Positions 20,901 through 29,154 of a stretch of 64,000 bases of DNA are shown in pieces. The DNA comes from an uncultured Myxococcales bacterium (lineage in GTDB: Bacteria > Myxococcota_A > UBA9042). The notes beneath the pieces are model-generated. The model did no database searches and had not been told where the DNA came from. It was given only the letters and a program-made list of their open reading frames with translations. Numbering within the stretch: the stretch's first letter is position 1; the number at the start of each line of letters is the position of its first letter. The stretch is from assembly GCA_903883645.1 (NCBI GenBank), contig CAISBR010000206.1, forward strand, positions 40,289 through 104,288, written 5' to 3'. A program made the position numbers and the translations under genes.

Positions 20901-21275
20901 TTGGACGCCAAGGCCCAGCTCGGGCGCTGCTTGGTCGAGCAAGGCAACGACGAGGGTGGCGGGATGCTGCGCGATGTGCTGGCGCGCCGGCCGGGCGACG
21001 ATCACGCGGCCATGTACTTGGCGCTTAACCTGCTGAGTCATCGGCAGTACAGCGACGCCTTGCCGCTGCTGCAGCAGGCCGCGGGCTCGGGCGACAAGGA
21101 TCTGGCCGAGGCGTGGTACCACTTGGCGCTGATCTACAAAGAGCGCGAGCAGTTGGCGCAGGCCCTCCGAGCGGTCGATACGTACCTAGAGCACGCGCCG
21201 CGCGACAACTTCTACCGCAGCGATGCGGCCAGCCTAAAGAAATTGCTGCAGAATTCACTGGGCGCCAAGAAGTAG
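17958..21275 (+). CDS. Zinc-ribbon plus TPR-repeat protein with one predicted TM helix
   Basis: N-terminal VRCPHCSAVFSAGDLQTGAAKSVECPLCLMRF (MJ0042-like zinc ribbon), TM segment LIGLAMLIAAAGVAADYAGFGLFA, then many TPR-like units; start GTG 17958 inferred (ORF opens at 17844). Confidence 0.75.
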   Translation: MNVRCPHCSAVFSAGDLQTGAAKSVECPLCLMRFEAHDEQTAAVPGLSGQRPLPASGPALASSVPAASLTVQLGSSANAGLPSPPKPITTVIADADADIDIDFEVLLSDASDAVDKRSVSNRTNPFARIAAPRSGGPAVLDQESVFLGAPRRPSQQVGPLDGALGDTTRRSSQLMASALDMAPTQVLSPESVLPGGMRVPVPSAGGNAQEPAEESLFEAGAQTYTADSERPRSRPIGVDASDRRPARASANRNKAKSKGKDKSFFSRDRLIGLAMLIAAAGVAADYAGFGLFATRLWRPEAPNKTKAARAVPTDLSKSVLLDDTRQSYELELARLDKLAKVRKDDAQVQERRIARYLDLYERYPEALDEPEIKAGFSALKLAGKLPKLRLTALETLAKDGPAGALAKADELKAGSADDRELLARLYLLEFQQRLLRQALDRPGLTAAPDTDPLRTPAGNDKNLAAAATLLDTVLAESKDLENIIKFQSLRGSIADAQGKYGEAEALLLPLVQKAPENLEVRLTLASALLDDGKADQAQPHLDKVTLTLVSSPQPWVAREQNLIVTRQAGRRGDHDAQLSTLDAVLAANPSDELTTVRVARLNMLERHLDDANKRLTAGKAQQHFKSVAFVVAMTEYWLAVNRNDDALAEISEATKAAPDSLELLYLRGQVEDKQSHYATARDYFAQVLQREPRHLRAAIRLAELQSAAGRHDESLATLQQARKNVGDEENLLRLAAEELTLLKRTDEARKLLAQLLRAQPDNRRYLLRAAQMDLVAGNPDVALESLRKLRANKALDRQAATQMAMALADKKNFAEAATTIEPFADEAPADIELNTLAGRVELDAGQIEKASVYISRAVQTANGKSAEALFQYGRLAFRKNEVAQGITRIKQAIEVDSSAHTYRFELARQLLERHPEAAVRKLAVEQLQTVVHSAAAFEQVGKPVRYLPEVHRLLAKAYLVDHQYHKAVAALKALLELKPDDLDAKAQLGRCLVEQGNDEGGGMLRDVLARRPGDDHAAMYLALNLLSHRQYSDALPLLQQAAGSGDKDLAEAWYHLALIYKEREQLAQALRAVDTYLEHAPRDNFYRSDAASLKKLLQNSLGAKK

Positions 21276-21284
21276 AACGAACAG

Positions 21285-23120
21285 CTACTTGCGCGCCCTA
21301 CGCAGCCGCAGCGCCAGCCCCGCCAGCGTCAGCAGCCCGGCCAGTGCCCACGGTGCCTGTTGCCGCGTATGCCCGCCGATGCAACCCGAACTGGGCGTGG
21401 CGATCACCGCATCGCTGGCAGGAGTCGTCCAGCGCTTGGCCGCCGGCTTGAGCACCGTGCCCGACGGCAGCGACGAGGAACCCCACTTGGCCCCCGCAAT
21501 CGCCTGATCGGCCAAGGCAATCTGGCTCGCGTCCACAGCAATCGGCTCGCCGGTCTCGTCGAGTAGCTCAATCGTCAGCGCCGCGGGCGCCTTGGTCATG
21601 CGCGGATCCAGAGCAAGATTAGGCAGATTAGTGCCATCGGTCTGCGTCTGGTTGGCCATCAGCCACGAGCCCATGCCGGCGATGGTGACGCGGTAGCCAT
21701 TTTGCGTGCTGCCGTCGCCCAAGCATACGGGGCCGTAACCGCCCTTGGTTACATTAGAAACGTCGGGTAGCGTGCCGCTAAAGGCGAACACGGGGTCGCG
21801 GGTCATCTCGTCGGGCGAAATGCGCATCACCAGGCGCGAAAAGCGACCTTTGCTGCCGCCGCCGGCGCCGATGCTGGTCAACGTCTTGGTCATATCGCGC
21901 AGCGGTGCAGCGAATTCCGTTTCGAGTTGGGCAGCTAGGGCGGCACCGTCGATCGCGTCAGTGCGCTTGATCAAGGGGCAGGCGGTCAGAGACTTGTAGT
22001 ACGTCAGCGCATCCGCGGTACCAGCCTGCGCCGCAAAGTGGAACAAGGGGTCGATGATCGCCACCGTCTCTTTCGTAATCGGAAAATTGTGTATATACAG
22101 AAGGTTCCAAGCCTCGCAGGTGGTCTTCGCCTTGGCCACGCCCGTGGTATCGATCGCGGTGTAGTCGACCAGCGGCTCTTGGCTAGGGCTGCCATAGGGG
22201 TACTGCGACGGCACGCTGATGATCGTGGGAATTTCGCCTGCAAATTCGGTAATAAACGCCCTACCCGCCGCCTCGTCGATCGCCGCCGCCACCACTTGCT
22301 CGTAGTTTTTGGCACCGTGCAGCACATCGAGCCGCACGGGATTGAGGCGCACATGCAGGTGATTCTTGGGGATTGCCCGCCCCGGACCCGCCACATACAC
22401 CTGGATCGTCGTGTCATTTTCGGCGGCAATCGCCGTCAGCCGCAGCGGCACGCAGGGCTCGGCGTCGTCCATCTCGAGCGAAATGGGCTTGATCTGGTCG
22501 ACCCCCTTGCCGGTCGCCAATTTCACCGCCACGAAGACATCGCCCTTGGCCACGTGATCGGCGAGCACGGTCTTGGCCTTGTCGGGCGTAGCAAAACCGT
22601 TGCTGTTTAGCCATGTTAGCACATCATCGGCGCTTTTAGCCTGGATCACTTGGTAATCGTACGGGCCCACCTGATCGTGCTGCAAAATGGTGACCGTGCC
22701 GCCACCGCCGTTCGACCTATCAAGCGCGGCGCTGGACGCCAACGACGCGTCGCTGCAGCCGATGCTGCCGCCGCCAGAGCTGCAGCCCTCGCTGTTCAAG
22801 CTGTCGAGCTGGAAGCGCGGCGCGGTGCCCAGGTCTAAGCGATCGAATAAATAGCTTGTGCCTACGCCTACTTTGGGCACCTTGGGCAAGGGCAGCACCC
22901 AGCCAAAGCCGTCGGCCGGGCCGCTGTAGCGAATCTCGACCCACACCGTCGACTTCTTGGTGGCGGGGTCGCGCACGAACAGGATGCGCTCGGCGTTTTG
23001 CAGAATCGGCGCCGTGCTGTTGATGGGCGGCACAAAGCAGCCACCGCAGGCCCAGGCCGGCACGCTCAGAGCGCTAAAGGCCACCAGGGCAAGGGCTAGC
23101 AACCGTTTAAACGTCTTCAT
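21285..23120 (-). CDS. DUF2330 domain-containing secreted protein
   Basis: ALSVPAWACGGCFVPPINSTAPILQNAERILFVRDPATKKSTVWVEIRYSGPADGFGWVLPLPKVPKVGVG matches the DUF2330 signature; C-terminal TM plus basic tail. Confidence 0.85.
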   Translation of the reverse strand: MKTFKRLLALALVAFSALSVPAWACGGCFVPPINSTAPILQNAERILFVRDPATKKSTVWVEIRYSGPADGFGWVLPLPKVPKVGVGTSYLFDRLDLGTAPRFQLDSLNSEGCSSGGGSIGCSDASLASSAALDRSNGGGGTVTILQHDQVGPYDYQVIQAKSADDVLTWLNSNGFATPDKAKTVLADHVAKGDVFVAVKLATGKGVDQIKPISLEMDDAEPCVPLRLTAIAAENDTTIQVYVAGPGRAIPKNHLHVRLNPVRLDVLHGAKNYEQVVAAAIDEAAGRAFITEFAGEIPTIISVPSQYPYGSPSQEPLVDYTAIDTTGVAKAKTTCEAWNLLYIHNFPITKETVAIIDPLFHFAAQAGTADALTYYKSLTACPLIKRTDAIDGAALAAQLETEFAAPLRDMTKTLTSIGAGGGSKGRFSRLVMRISPDEMTRDPVFAFSGTLPDVSNVTKGGYGPVCLGDGSTQNGYRVTIAGMGSWLMANQTQTDGTNLPNLALDPRMTKAPAALTIELLDETGEPIAVDASQIALADQAIAGAKWGSSSLPSGTVLKPAAKRWTTPASDAVIATPSSGCIGGHTRQQAPWALAGLLTLAGLALRLRRARK

Positions 23121-23133
23121 GATTCGCTCCATC

Positions 23134-24309
23134 TCAGAAGTTCTTGGCCAGGTTGCCTACCGCTCGCAGCAGCGCCCCCAGGTCGTCGTCGTTGTCGAGC
23201 GCCGGCGTGCGCCACAGCTCGGCGTGATCGGGCAAAAGCGCCACCACTGGCCCGCAATTCTCGTCTTGTCCCACCGCCAGCGGCCGCACCACGCCGGCAA
23301 ACGGCCGCGTCACCGCCGCCACCGCCCACTGCAGGGTCATCGCTGCGGCGCGGTCGCCCAGGTCAAATTCATCGGGCAGCTGCGGCGCCAGCGCGTGCAA
23401 ACACAGACCATCGGGCAGCGTCGCGGCATGGACCGGGCTCGCCAGCGCTTCAGACAGCGAATCCGGCAGCCGATCACCCAGCTGGCCCAGCGCCGACAAG
23501 GCATCGTTAATCGGGAAAAGTAGGCGCAATTCGCCCTCGATCGCCTGCACCGCCACCTGGGTACCCTCGCCGTCGCTCGGCGTCTTGGGCGTGGCCGACG
23601 AGCGCAACACTGCTGAAAATGCGGCATTTTCGCCAGCTTGAATTTTCAGATCGTGCAGCGTCCACGCCGCCGCCGGCCCCAGCGTCGCCAACACCCGGCG
23701 AATGCCCTGCCACGCCTGCCCCAGCGGCGCCTTGCCCGCGATCCGTGCCGTGTGATCGCACGCCGGAAAACGCCAGATATTGCGCGTCCTTGCCATCTCT
23801 AGCCGCACCAGATCCAGCGTCAGGTCCTCGGGCCCACCACCCGCCACCGCCGGACTCAGCACCGCAAGATCCGCATCCGCCGCCTCGGTCGCCAGCAGGT
23901 CCGCGGCAAATTCGGCAGTGCCCATCGCAGGTCCGCGCACATACAACAGCTCCCACGGCCGCTGCGCGTGCGAGGTCAGCAGCCCGTGTAGCACCGCCAG
24001 CCAGGCGATCCCCAGCGCCGGCCCGCCCAGATTTTGCAGCCGCGCCGGCCAGCGTCCACTGGGGTCAGCACCATGAAGACCTGGCAACTCGAGATCAATT
24101 GCCACGACCACCAGGCGTTTTTGCGCGCTGGGCGCCGCCGGCCCAGAGGTACGCACCACCAGCGCATCGCCCCACGGCAGCGCCACCGCCTGCTCGCGCA
24201 CATGGCAACCCGCGGCGAACAGCAAGTCGAGTAAAGCAAAGCGAAATCCAAAAGCATCGCCATGGCGCTGGCGCAGCAGCGTGGCAGCTCGGAGCATATC
24301 AAACGGCAT
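23134..24309 (-). CDS. Hypothetical protein, possibly a degenerate M20-type peptidase fold
   Basis: Long ORF ending 14 bp upstream of the DUF2330 gene; pattern VVVAIDLE...LGGPALGIAWLAVLHGLL...VRGPAMGTAEFAADLL. Confidence 0.6.
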   Translation of the reverse strand: MPFDMLRAATLLRQRHGDAFGFRFALLDLLFAAGCHVREQAVALPWGDALVVRTSGPAAPSAQKRLVVVAIDLELPGLHGADPSGRWPARLQNLGGPALGIAWLAVLHGLLTSHAQRPWELLYVRGPAMGTAEFAADLLATEAADADLAVLSPAVAGGGPEDLTLDLVRLEMARTRNIWRFPACDHTARIAGKAPLGQAWQGIRRVLATLGPAAAWTLHDLKIQAGENAAFSAVLRSSATPKTPSDGEGTQVAVQAIEGELRLLFPINDALSALGQLGDRLPDSLSEALASPVHAATLPDGLCLHALAPQLPDEFDLGDRAAAMTLQWAVAAVTRPFAGVVRPLAVGQDENCGPVVALLPDHAELWRTPALDNDDDLGALLRAVGNLAKNF

Positions 24310-24424
24310 GGCACCTCTCTGCTTAGGTACCTACTCCACGCGCCGCCGAAACTCAAGCGTGTTGACGGCCGCCGGCAACTGCCCGACGCTAGCCGCGAGG
24401 CCCGCAACGTGGCCGCGAGTCGCC

Positions 24425-25420
24425 ATGGCCGGCTTTGCTAACGCCTTGTGCCGCGACGCCCGCATCGAGGTCCCCATCCTCTGCGGTGCTATGTACCCGT
24501 GCAGCAACTGGGAATTGGTCGCAGCGGCCAGCGCTGCCGGAGCCATGGGCATCGTACAGCCGATCGCGTTGACCTATGCCCACGGCGGCGATTTTCGCGA
24601 GAGCTTGCGCAAGATCCACGCGGCGAGCGGCGGCAAACCCATCGGCATGAACCTGCTGGTCGAGGGTTCGAGCCGCATCTACCTCGACCGCATGCGCCGC
24701 TGGCTCGACATCGCACTCGAAGAAGGCGTGCGCTTTTTCGTGTCGTCGCTAGGCCATCCTGGCTGGATTGTCGAGCATGTGCAGCCACTTGGCGGAGTCG
24801 TGTACCACGACGTGACCGAGCGCAAGTGGGCCGAAAAAGCCCGCGATGCCGGCGTGCAAGGTCTGATCGCCGTGAACCAGCGGGCCGGTGGCCACGCCGG
24901 GCAGCTGAGCCAAGAGCAGCTGATCGAAAGCTTGCAACCGCTTGGCTTACCGGTAGTTTGTGCCGGCGGCGTGGGCAATCCGCAGCAGTATGTGCAGGCT
25001 TTGCGCCAGGGCTACGCCGGGGTGCAGATGGGTACGCGCTTTATCGCCACGGCCGAGTGCAGTGCGCACGACGACTACAAACAGGCGATTGTGCAGGCTA
25101 AAAGTGACGATGTGGTGTTGACCGACAAGATCTCGGGCGTGCCCGTGGCGGTGATCAAGACGCCCTATGTCGCGGCGATGGGTACCAAGGCCAATCCGCT
25201 GGCGGCGCGCCTGCTGCGGCATCCGCGGACCAAGCACTATATGCGTCTTTACTATTCGATGGTTACGCTCTTTCGCCTCAAGCGCGTCCACGCCCGCGGC
25301 GCCGGCTACCAGCAGTATTTCTTGGCCGGAAAATCCGTCGACGGCATCGAACGCGTTGAAACGGTGGCCGAAGTGGTCCAAAGCTTCGCTGCCGCTGCGA
25401 ACCAGGAGCTGCCCCGATGA
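24425..25420 (+). CDS. NAD(P)H-dependent flavin oxidoreductase / nitronate monooxygenase family
   Basis: VPILCGAMYPCSNWELVAAASAAGAMGIVQ, LIAVNQRAGGHAGQ, LPVVCAGGVGNPQQYVQALRQGYAGVQMGTRFIATAECSAHDDYKQAIV. Confidence 0.92.
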   Translation: MAGFANALCRDARIEVPILCGAMYPCSNWELVAAASAAGAMGIVQPIALTYAHGGDFRESLRKIHAASGGKPIGMNLLVEGSSRIYLDRMRRWLDIALEEGVRFFVSSLGHPGWIVEHVQPLGGVVYHDVTERKWAEKARDAGVQGLIAVNQRAGGHAGQLSQEQLIESLQPLGLPVVCAGGVGNPQQYVQALRQGYAGVQMGTRFIATAECSAHDDYKQAIVQAKSDDVVLTDKISGVPVAVIKTPYVAAMGTKANPLAARLLRHPRTKHYMRLYYSMVTLFRLKRVHARGAGYQQYFLAGKSVDGIERVETVAEVVQSFAAAANQELPR

Positions 25421-28104
25421 GCGACACCCCGGTCTTGGTGACATTGCGGGCCATTACGCCGGCGACCCTTGCGCAGACTTGGGCGACCTTCGCCGATACC
25501 GATCGCTTTAACCGGCTGGCCGGACTCGATTTTCGCTTCGAGTTTGACTTTAGCGAGCCGGGCCGCGCCAAGGCCACTGGGCAGTTCCAGCACCTGGGCC
25601 TGCAGGTGGCGTGGCGCGAGCTGCCCGTCGTCTTTGAGGCGCCACACCACTTTATTATCGAAAGAATCTATGACAATGGCCCTATTTATCGAGCAATCAC
25701 TGAATTGCAGTTGAGCACGGTGCCAACGGGCACGCTAGTTGAGCAGAAAACCCAGCTCTTTGCCCGGCCCCTGCTGCGAACGGCGGTGCAGCTCGACGCC
25801 GCCCTGACGCTTAAACCCAAGATGAATAAGGCGTTTCAGACCCTGCTGCAGGCGCTGAAGGTGGGTGGCGACACTCCAGACCTCGCGCCGCCGCCGCTGA
25901 CCCGACAGGCCGAGGCGCTGCTGCGGGCGGCGCTGCCCAAGCTCGAAGATCCCGAAATAGGAGCGCATTTGGGCACCTTCTTGCGAACGGCGCCGCTGAC
26001 CGAGCAAGGGCGATTGCGGCCGCTGCACTTGGCCAAGCGCTGGCGTCTGCCCGAGCAGCGGGTGGCGGCTGGGCTTTTGCGGGCGGCGCGCGCTGGGCTC
26101 CTGCAAGTGCAGTGGGAGGTGCTGTGCCCGTCGTGCAAGATGCCGACCGCCAACCCCGAGAAGCTTAATTTAGCTATGAATTCAGCACATTGCCCGGTGT
26201 GCGATGTGCGCTACGACGCCAACTTTGCCGACTCGGTGGGGCTTTCGCTCAAGCCTGTGGTGGCAATCCGCAGTGAGTTTGAGGTGATGCGCTGCATGTC
26301 GAGCCCGGCCCGCATGCCGCACCTGCTGAGCCAGTGCCAGGTGGCGGCGCGCAGCGAACACGATTGGACTTTAGATTTGCTTCCGGGCACTTATCGGGTG
26401 CGCGGCTGGCCGCAGCTCGAGCCCTTGGTGCTGGTGGTGCGCAGCGAAGCCTCCCGCCGCGAACAGAGCGTGCAGGCGGGCCCCCTGGCGCTCAGTCCGC
26501 CGACGCTGCGACTGGCTTCGGGGCGCGTCACCCTGCACGTGCGCAGCAAGCTTGAGGGGCCGCTGACGCTGGTGCTCGAGCGGCCCACCGCCGAACCGGC
26601 GACGCTGACCGTGGGCCGCCTGCTCGAATGGCCCGAAGTAGCACAGCTTTTGCCCACAGGCGCGCTGAGCGATGGGGTGCAACTGCAGCCGTTTCTGGGC
26701 TGGGCGACGGCGCTGCGCGTCGAGCGGGGCGGCAAGCTGGCCGAGCAAGCGGCCGGTGCGGCGGTGCGGGCGCTGGGGCCACGGGCGCTGCAAGTGTCGA
26801 CCGGCTGGGTGCTGGCGACCTGGCCAAGCGCGACCCAGGCGGCGCAGGTCGTCGAAAAACTGCAAGGCACGCCTTGGCTTACGGGGGCTATTGGCCACGG
26901 CCCGCTGCTCGAGATGCAAAGCGACGACGGTCGCGGTGGGGTGGTGCGGGTGGCCTCGGGCGCCGTGCTCCACGAACTGACGGCCCTTGCCCAACAAGCC
27001 GAGCCGGGTCAGTGGCTTGCGCTGCACCCTGCCGGCTGGCCCCAGGGCCTCGTGGGGCTGCAGCCGCTACCGGCGCAAGGCGAGCAGGTCGAGCTCGCGC
27101 CCAGCCAGCCCAGTGCGCCGCTGCCACCGCCGGCAAGTCAGCAGAAGCCTTTGACTACGGGCGATGTGCTCGATGGTCGCTTTGTGATCGGCCCGCAGAT
27201 CGGTCAGGGCGGGTTTGGCGTGGTGCACGCGGCCCATGATCGCGCCACCGGCAGTGAGGTGGTGGTCAAGCTTTTGCGCGGCGAACTCGCGTCCGACCCC
27301 ATTCAAGTGCAGAGGTTCTTTGACGAAGGTCGCTTGGCTGCCCGCCTAATTCACCCCCACGTCGTTCGCGTGCACGAATGGGGCCTGGCCGAAGATGGCC
27401 GCCTGTTTGTGGCGATGGAGCGGCTGAGCGGCCGCGAGCTGGGCGAAATCTTAAAGGATAGCAAGACGATCGACCCCGTGCGGGCGCTGCGGCTGGCGAG
27501 CGAGGCGCTGCAAGGGTTGGCCGAGGCGCATCGCCAAGGGCTGGTGCACCGCGACATCAAGCCGGCCAACCTGTTCGTGGTGGGCGAGGGCACGCCGAGC
27601 GAGGCCTGCAAAGTCATCGATTTTGGCATCGCGCTCGATCTGACGGGGCAGGTCATCTCGGCCGAACAGGCTGGAACCGTAGTCGGTACGCCCATGTACA
27701 TGGCCCCCGAGCAAGTGCGGGGCCTGCCGCTCGATGGTCGCTGCGATCTGTACGCGATGGGCATTGTGCTGTACCAGGCACTGGCGGGCGGGCTGCCGTT
27801 TGTGGGCGATACCATGCTGGCGCTGCTGATGGCGCGGCTGGTACAGGTGCCTAGGCCGCTGGGCGAAGCGTGTGCGCAGCCGCTGCCGGCTGGTCTGTCG
27901 GCGCTCATCGAGCGGGCTTTGGCACTCGACCCGCAGGAGCGGCCGGGCTCGGCGACGATCATGGCGGGCGAGCTCGAGCTGCTGCGAACCACCGCAGGCA
28001 GCCCGGCGCTGTGGCACCAGAGTTGGCTGGATCATGGCGCTCCAAGCACGGTTCACGGCATTGAGAACGCGCAGACTCTCATCGATCCAAGGCCCCCGGT
28101 CTAG
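25417..28104 (+). CDS. DUF5939-like / degenerate cyclase-like / Ser-Thr protein kinase fusion
   Basis: N-terminal SRPBCC/DUF5939-like region with CPSC...CPVC; pseudo-cyclase region about aa 401-550; kinase from aa 586 with GQGGFGVVHAA, VVVKLL, HRDIKPANL, IDFGIAL, GTPMYMAPEQ; ATGA overlap with upstream gene. Confidence 0.9.
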   Translation: MSDTPVLVTLRAITPATLAQTWATFADTDRFNRLAGLDFRFEFDFSEPGRAKATGQFQHLGLQVAWRELPVVFEAPHHFIIERIYDNGPIYRAITELQLSTVPTGTLVEQKTQLFARPLLRTAVQLDAALTLKPKMNKAFQTLLQALKVGGDTPDLAPPPLTRQAEALLRAALPKLEDPEIGAHLGTFLRTAPLTEQGRLRPLHLAKRWRLPEQRVAAGLLRAARAGLLQVQWEVLCPSCKMPTANPEKLNLAMNSAHCPVCDVRYDANFADSVGLSLKPVVAIRSEFEVMRCMSSPARMPHLLSQCQVAARSEHDWTLDLLPGTYRVRGWPQLEPLVLVVRSEASRREQSVQAGPLALSPPTLRLASGRVTLHVRSKLEGPLTLVLERPTAEPATLTVGRLLEWPEVAQLLPTGALSDGVQLQPFLGWATALRVERGGKLAEQAAGAAVRALGPRALQVSTGWVLATWPSATQAAQVVEKLQGTPWLTGAIGHGPLLEMQSDDGRGGVVRVASGAVLHELTALAQQAEPGQWLALHPAGWPQGLVGLQPLPAQGEQVELAPSQPSAPLPPPASQQKPLTTGDVLDGRFVIGPQIGQGGFGVVHAAHDRATGSEVVVKLLRGELASDPIQVQRFFDEGRLAARLIHPHVVRVHEWGLAEDGRLFVAMERLSGRELGEILKDSKTIDPVRALRLASEALQGLAEAHRQGLVHRDIKPANLFVVGEGTPSEACKVIDFGIALDLTGQVISAEQAGTVVGTPMYMAPEQVRGLPLDGRCDLYAMGIVLYQALAGGLPFVGDTMLALLMARLVQVPRPLGEACAQPLPAGLSALIERALALDPQERPGSATIMAGELELLRTTAGSPALWHQSWLDHGAPSTVHGIENAQTLIDPRPPV

Positions 28105-28121
28105 CGCCTTGGAGCATGGAT

Positions 28122-28145
28122 CGGGCCAAAATTCGCCCTTTTCGG
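28122..28145 (+). terminator. Candidate intrinsic terminator downstream of the kinase gene
   Basis: gggc caaaattc gccc followed by tttt. Confidence 0.45.
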
Positions 28146-28155
28146 CGCTGAGCCT

Positions 28156-28183
28156 TTGACCTTTTGCCGTCAAACATTATCAT
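28156..28183 (+). promoter_or_regulatory. Sigma-70-type promoter for the 28276 lipoprotein gene
   Basis: TTGACC - 16 bp - TATCAT (one mismatch in each hexamer). Confidence 0.65.
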
Positions 28184-28275
28184 AGTGCCCGGCCGGAGCC
28201 GCTGCGGCGCCGTAGCCACGACTGCCCGGCGTGACGGTGCAGCCCACGTCGAATTGTAGAGCTTGGAGGAACGAG

Positions 28276-29022
28276 ATGAAGATGTTCAAGAACATGGCAG
28301 TCGTTGCCGGTGTTGCCAGCATGTTGGCCCTGACCGCCTGCGACGCCAGCGTCAGCGACAGCGATGCCAGCGGCGACGCCAGCACCACCACCGACACCGC
28401 GACCACCGGTGATACCACCATCACCACGGGCACCAAGTACCAGTGGGTGATCATCGACGGTTCGAAGAACCCCGACTGCACCACCAACTCGCCCGGCCCT
28501 GACATCGACGCCATCGCGCTGTACCGCAACATCGGCGGCACGTGGAAGCTGATGGGCATGGCCAAGAACGGCACGACGATCGTCAAGGCGCCCGCGAGCC
28601 CCAAGTGCCTCGACCAGAACGACCACAACGTCGAGACCGCGGTGTGCGGCAAGGTTGACGGTATCGTCTCGGCCACCGCCAAAGACACCGGCTACTTCGG
28701 CCTGGGCGATCGCAGCGTCTACGTGCAGATCGGCGCGTGCTCGTCGCCTACCCAAGACCTGAAGGTTTGCGACGGCGCCGGCGCCGTGCAAGACATCCTC
28801 GAAGGCGATCAGCTGGGCGTGTGGGAAGTCGATCAGTCGTACAAGACCGCTTGCAAGAACGACGGCAACGACGCTCCGCAGTGCGGCTATGCGTACGCCG
28901 GTTGCACCTGCACCACCGAGCAGTACGGCGTGGGCGTGGCCACCACCAGCGACGCCAGCGTCTTCTTGGACCTCGGCGTCAAGACCGGTACCGACATGTT
29001 CATCGACGTCAAGAAGCAGTAA
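28276..29022 (+). CDS. Hypothetical lipoprotein with Asp/Ser/Thr-rich linker
   Basis: Signal MKMFKNMAVVAGVASMLALTACDAS, linker VSDSDASGDASTTTDTATTGDTTITTG; ggagg RBS; strongly C-ending codons suggest high expression. Confidence 0.8.
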   Translation: MKMFKNMAVVAGVASMLALTACDASVSDSDASGDASTTTDTATTGDTTITTGTKYQWVIIDGSKNPDCTTNSPGPDIDAIALYRNIGGTWKLMGMAKNGTTIVKAPASPKCLDQNDHNVETAVCGKVDGIVSATAKDTGYFGLGDRSVYVQIGACSSPTQDLKVCDGAGAVQDILEGDQLGVWEVDQSYKTACKNDGNDAPQCGYAYAGCTCTTEQYGVGVATTSDASVFLDLGVKTGTDMFIDVKKQ

Positions 29023-29058
29023 ATCGCTGTTTCTAGACCGTTTGGTGTCTAGTTGATT

Positions 29059-29121
29059 CGCGATACGGGGTTCCTGGCCTAGCGCTTTGTCGCTGCGGTC
29101 AGGGGCCCCGTGTCGCGTTTT
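29059..29121 (+). terminator. Strong intrinsic terminator after the lipoprotein gene
   Basis: Long stem cgcgatacgggg/ccccgtgtcgcg, then cctggcc/ggtcagg, then agcg/cgct, followed by tttt. Confidence 0.85.
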
Positions 29122-29154
29122 GCGGCCAGCGCGCTGCGGCATTACGGCAGGTTT

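Noticed and set aside
20253-21122. Minus-strand ORF (289 aa)
   Set aside because: Antisense to the TPR array; composition artefact.
28180-29142. Minus-strand ORF (320 aa)
   Set aside because: Opposite a strongly supported lipoprotein gene with promoter and terminator; G/A/V-rich mirror sequence.
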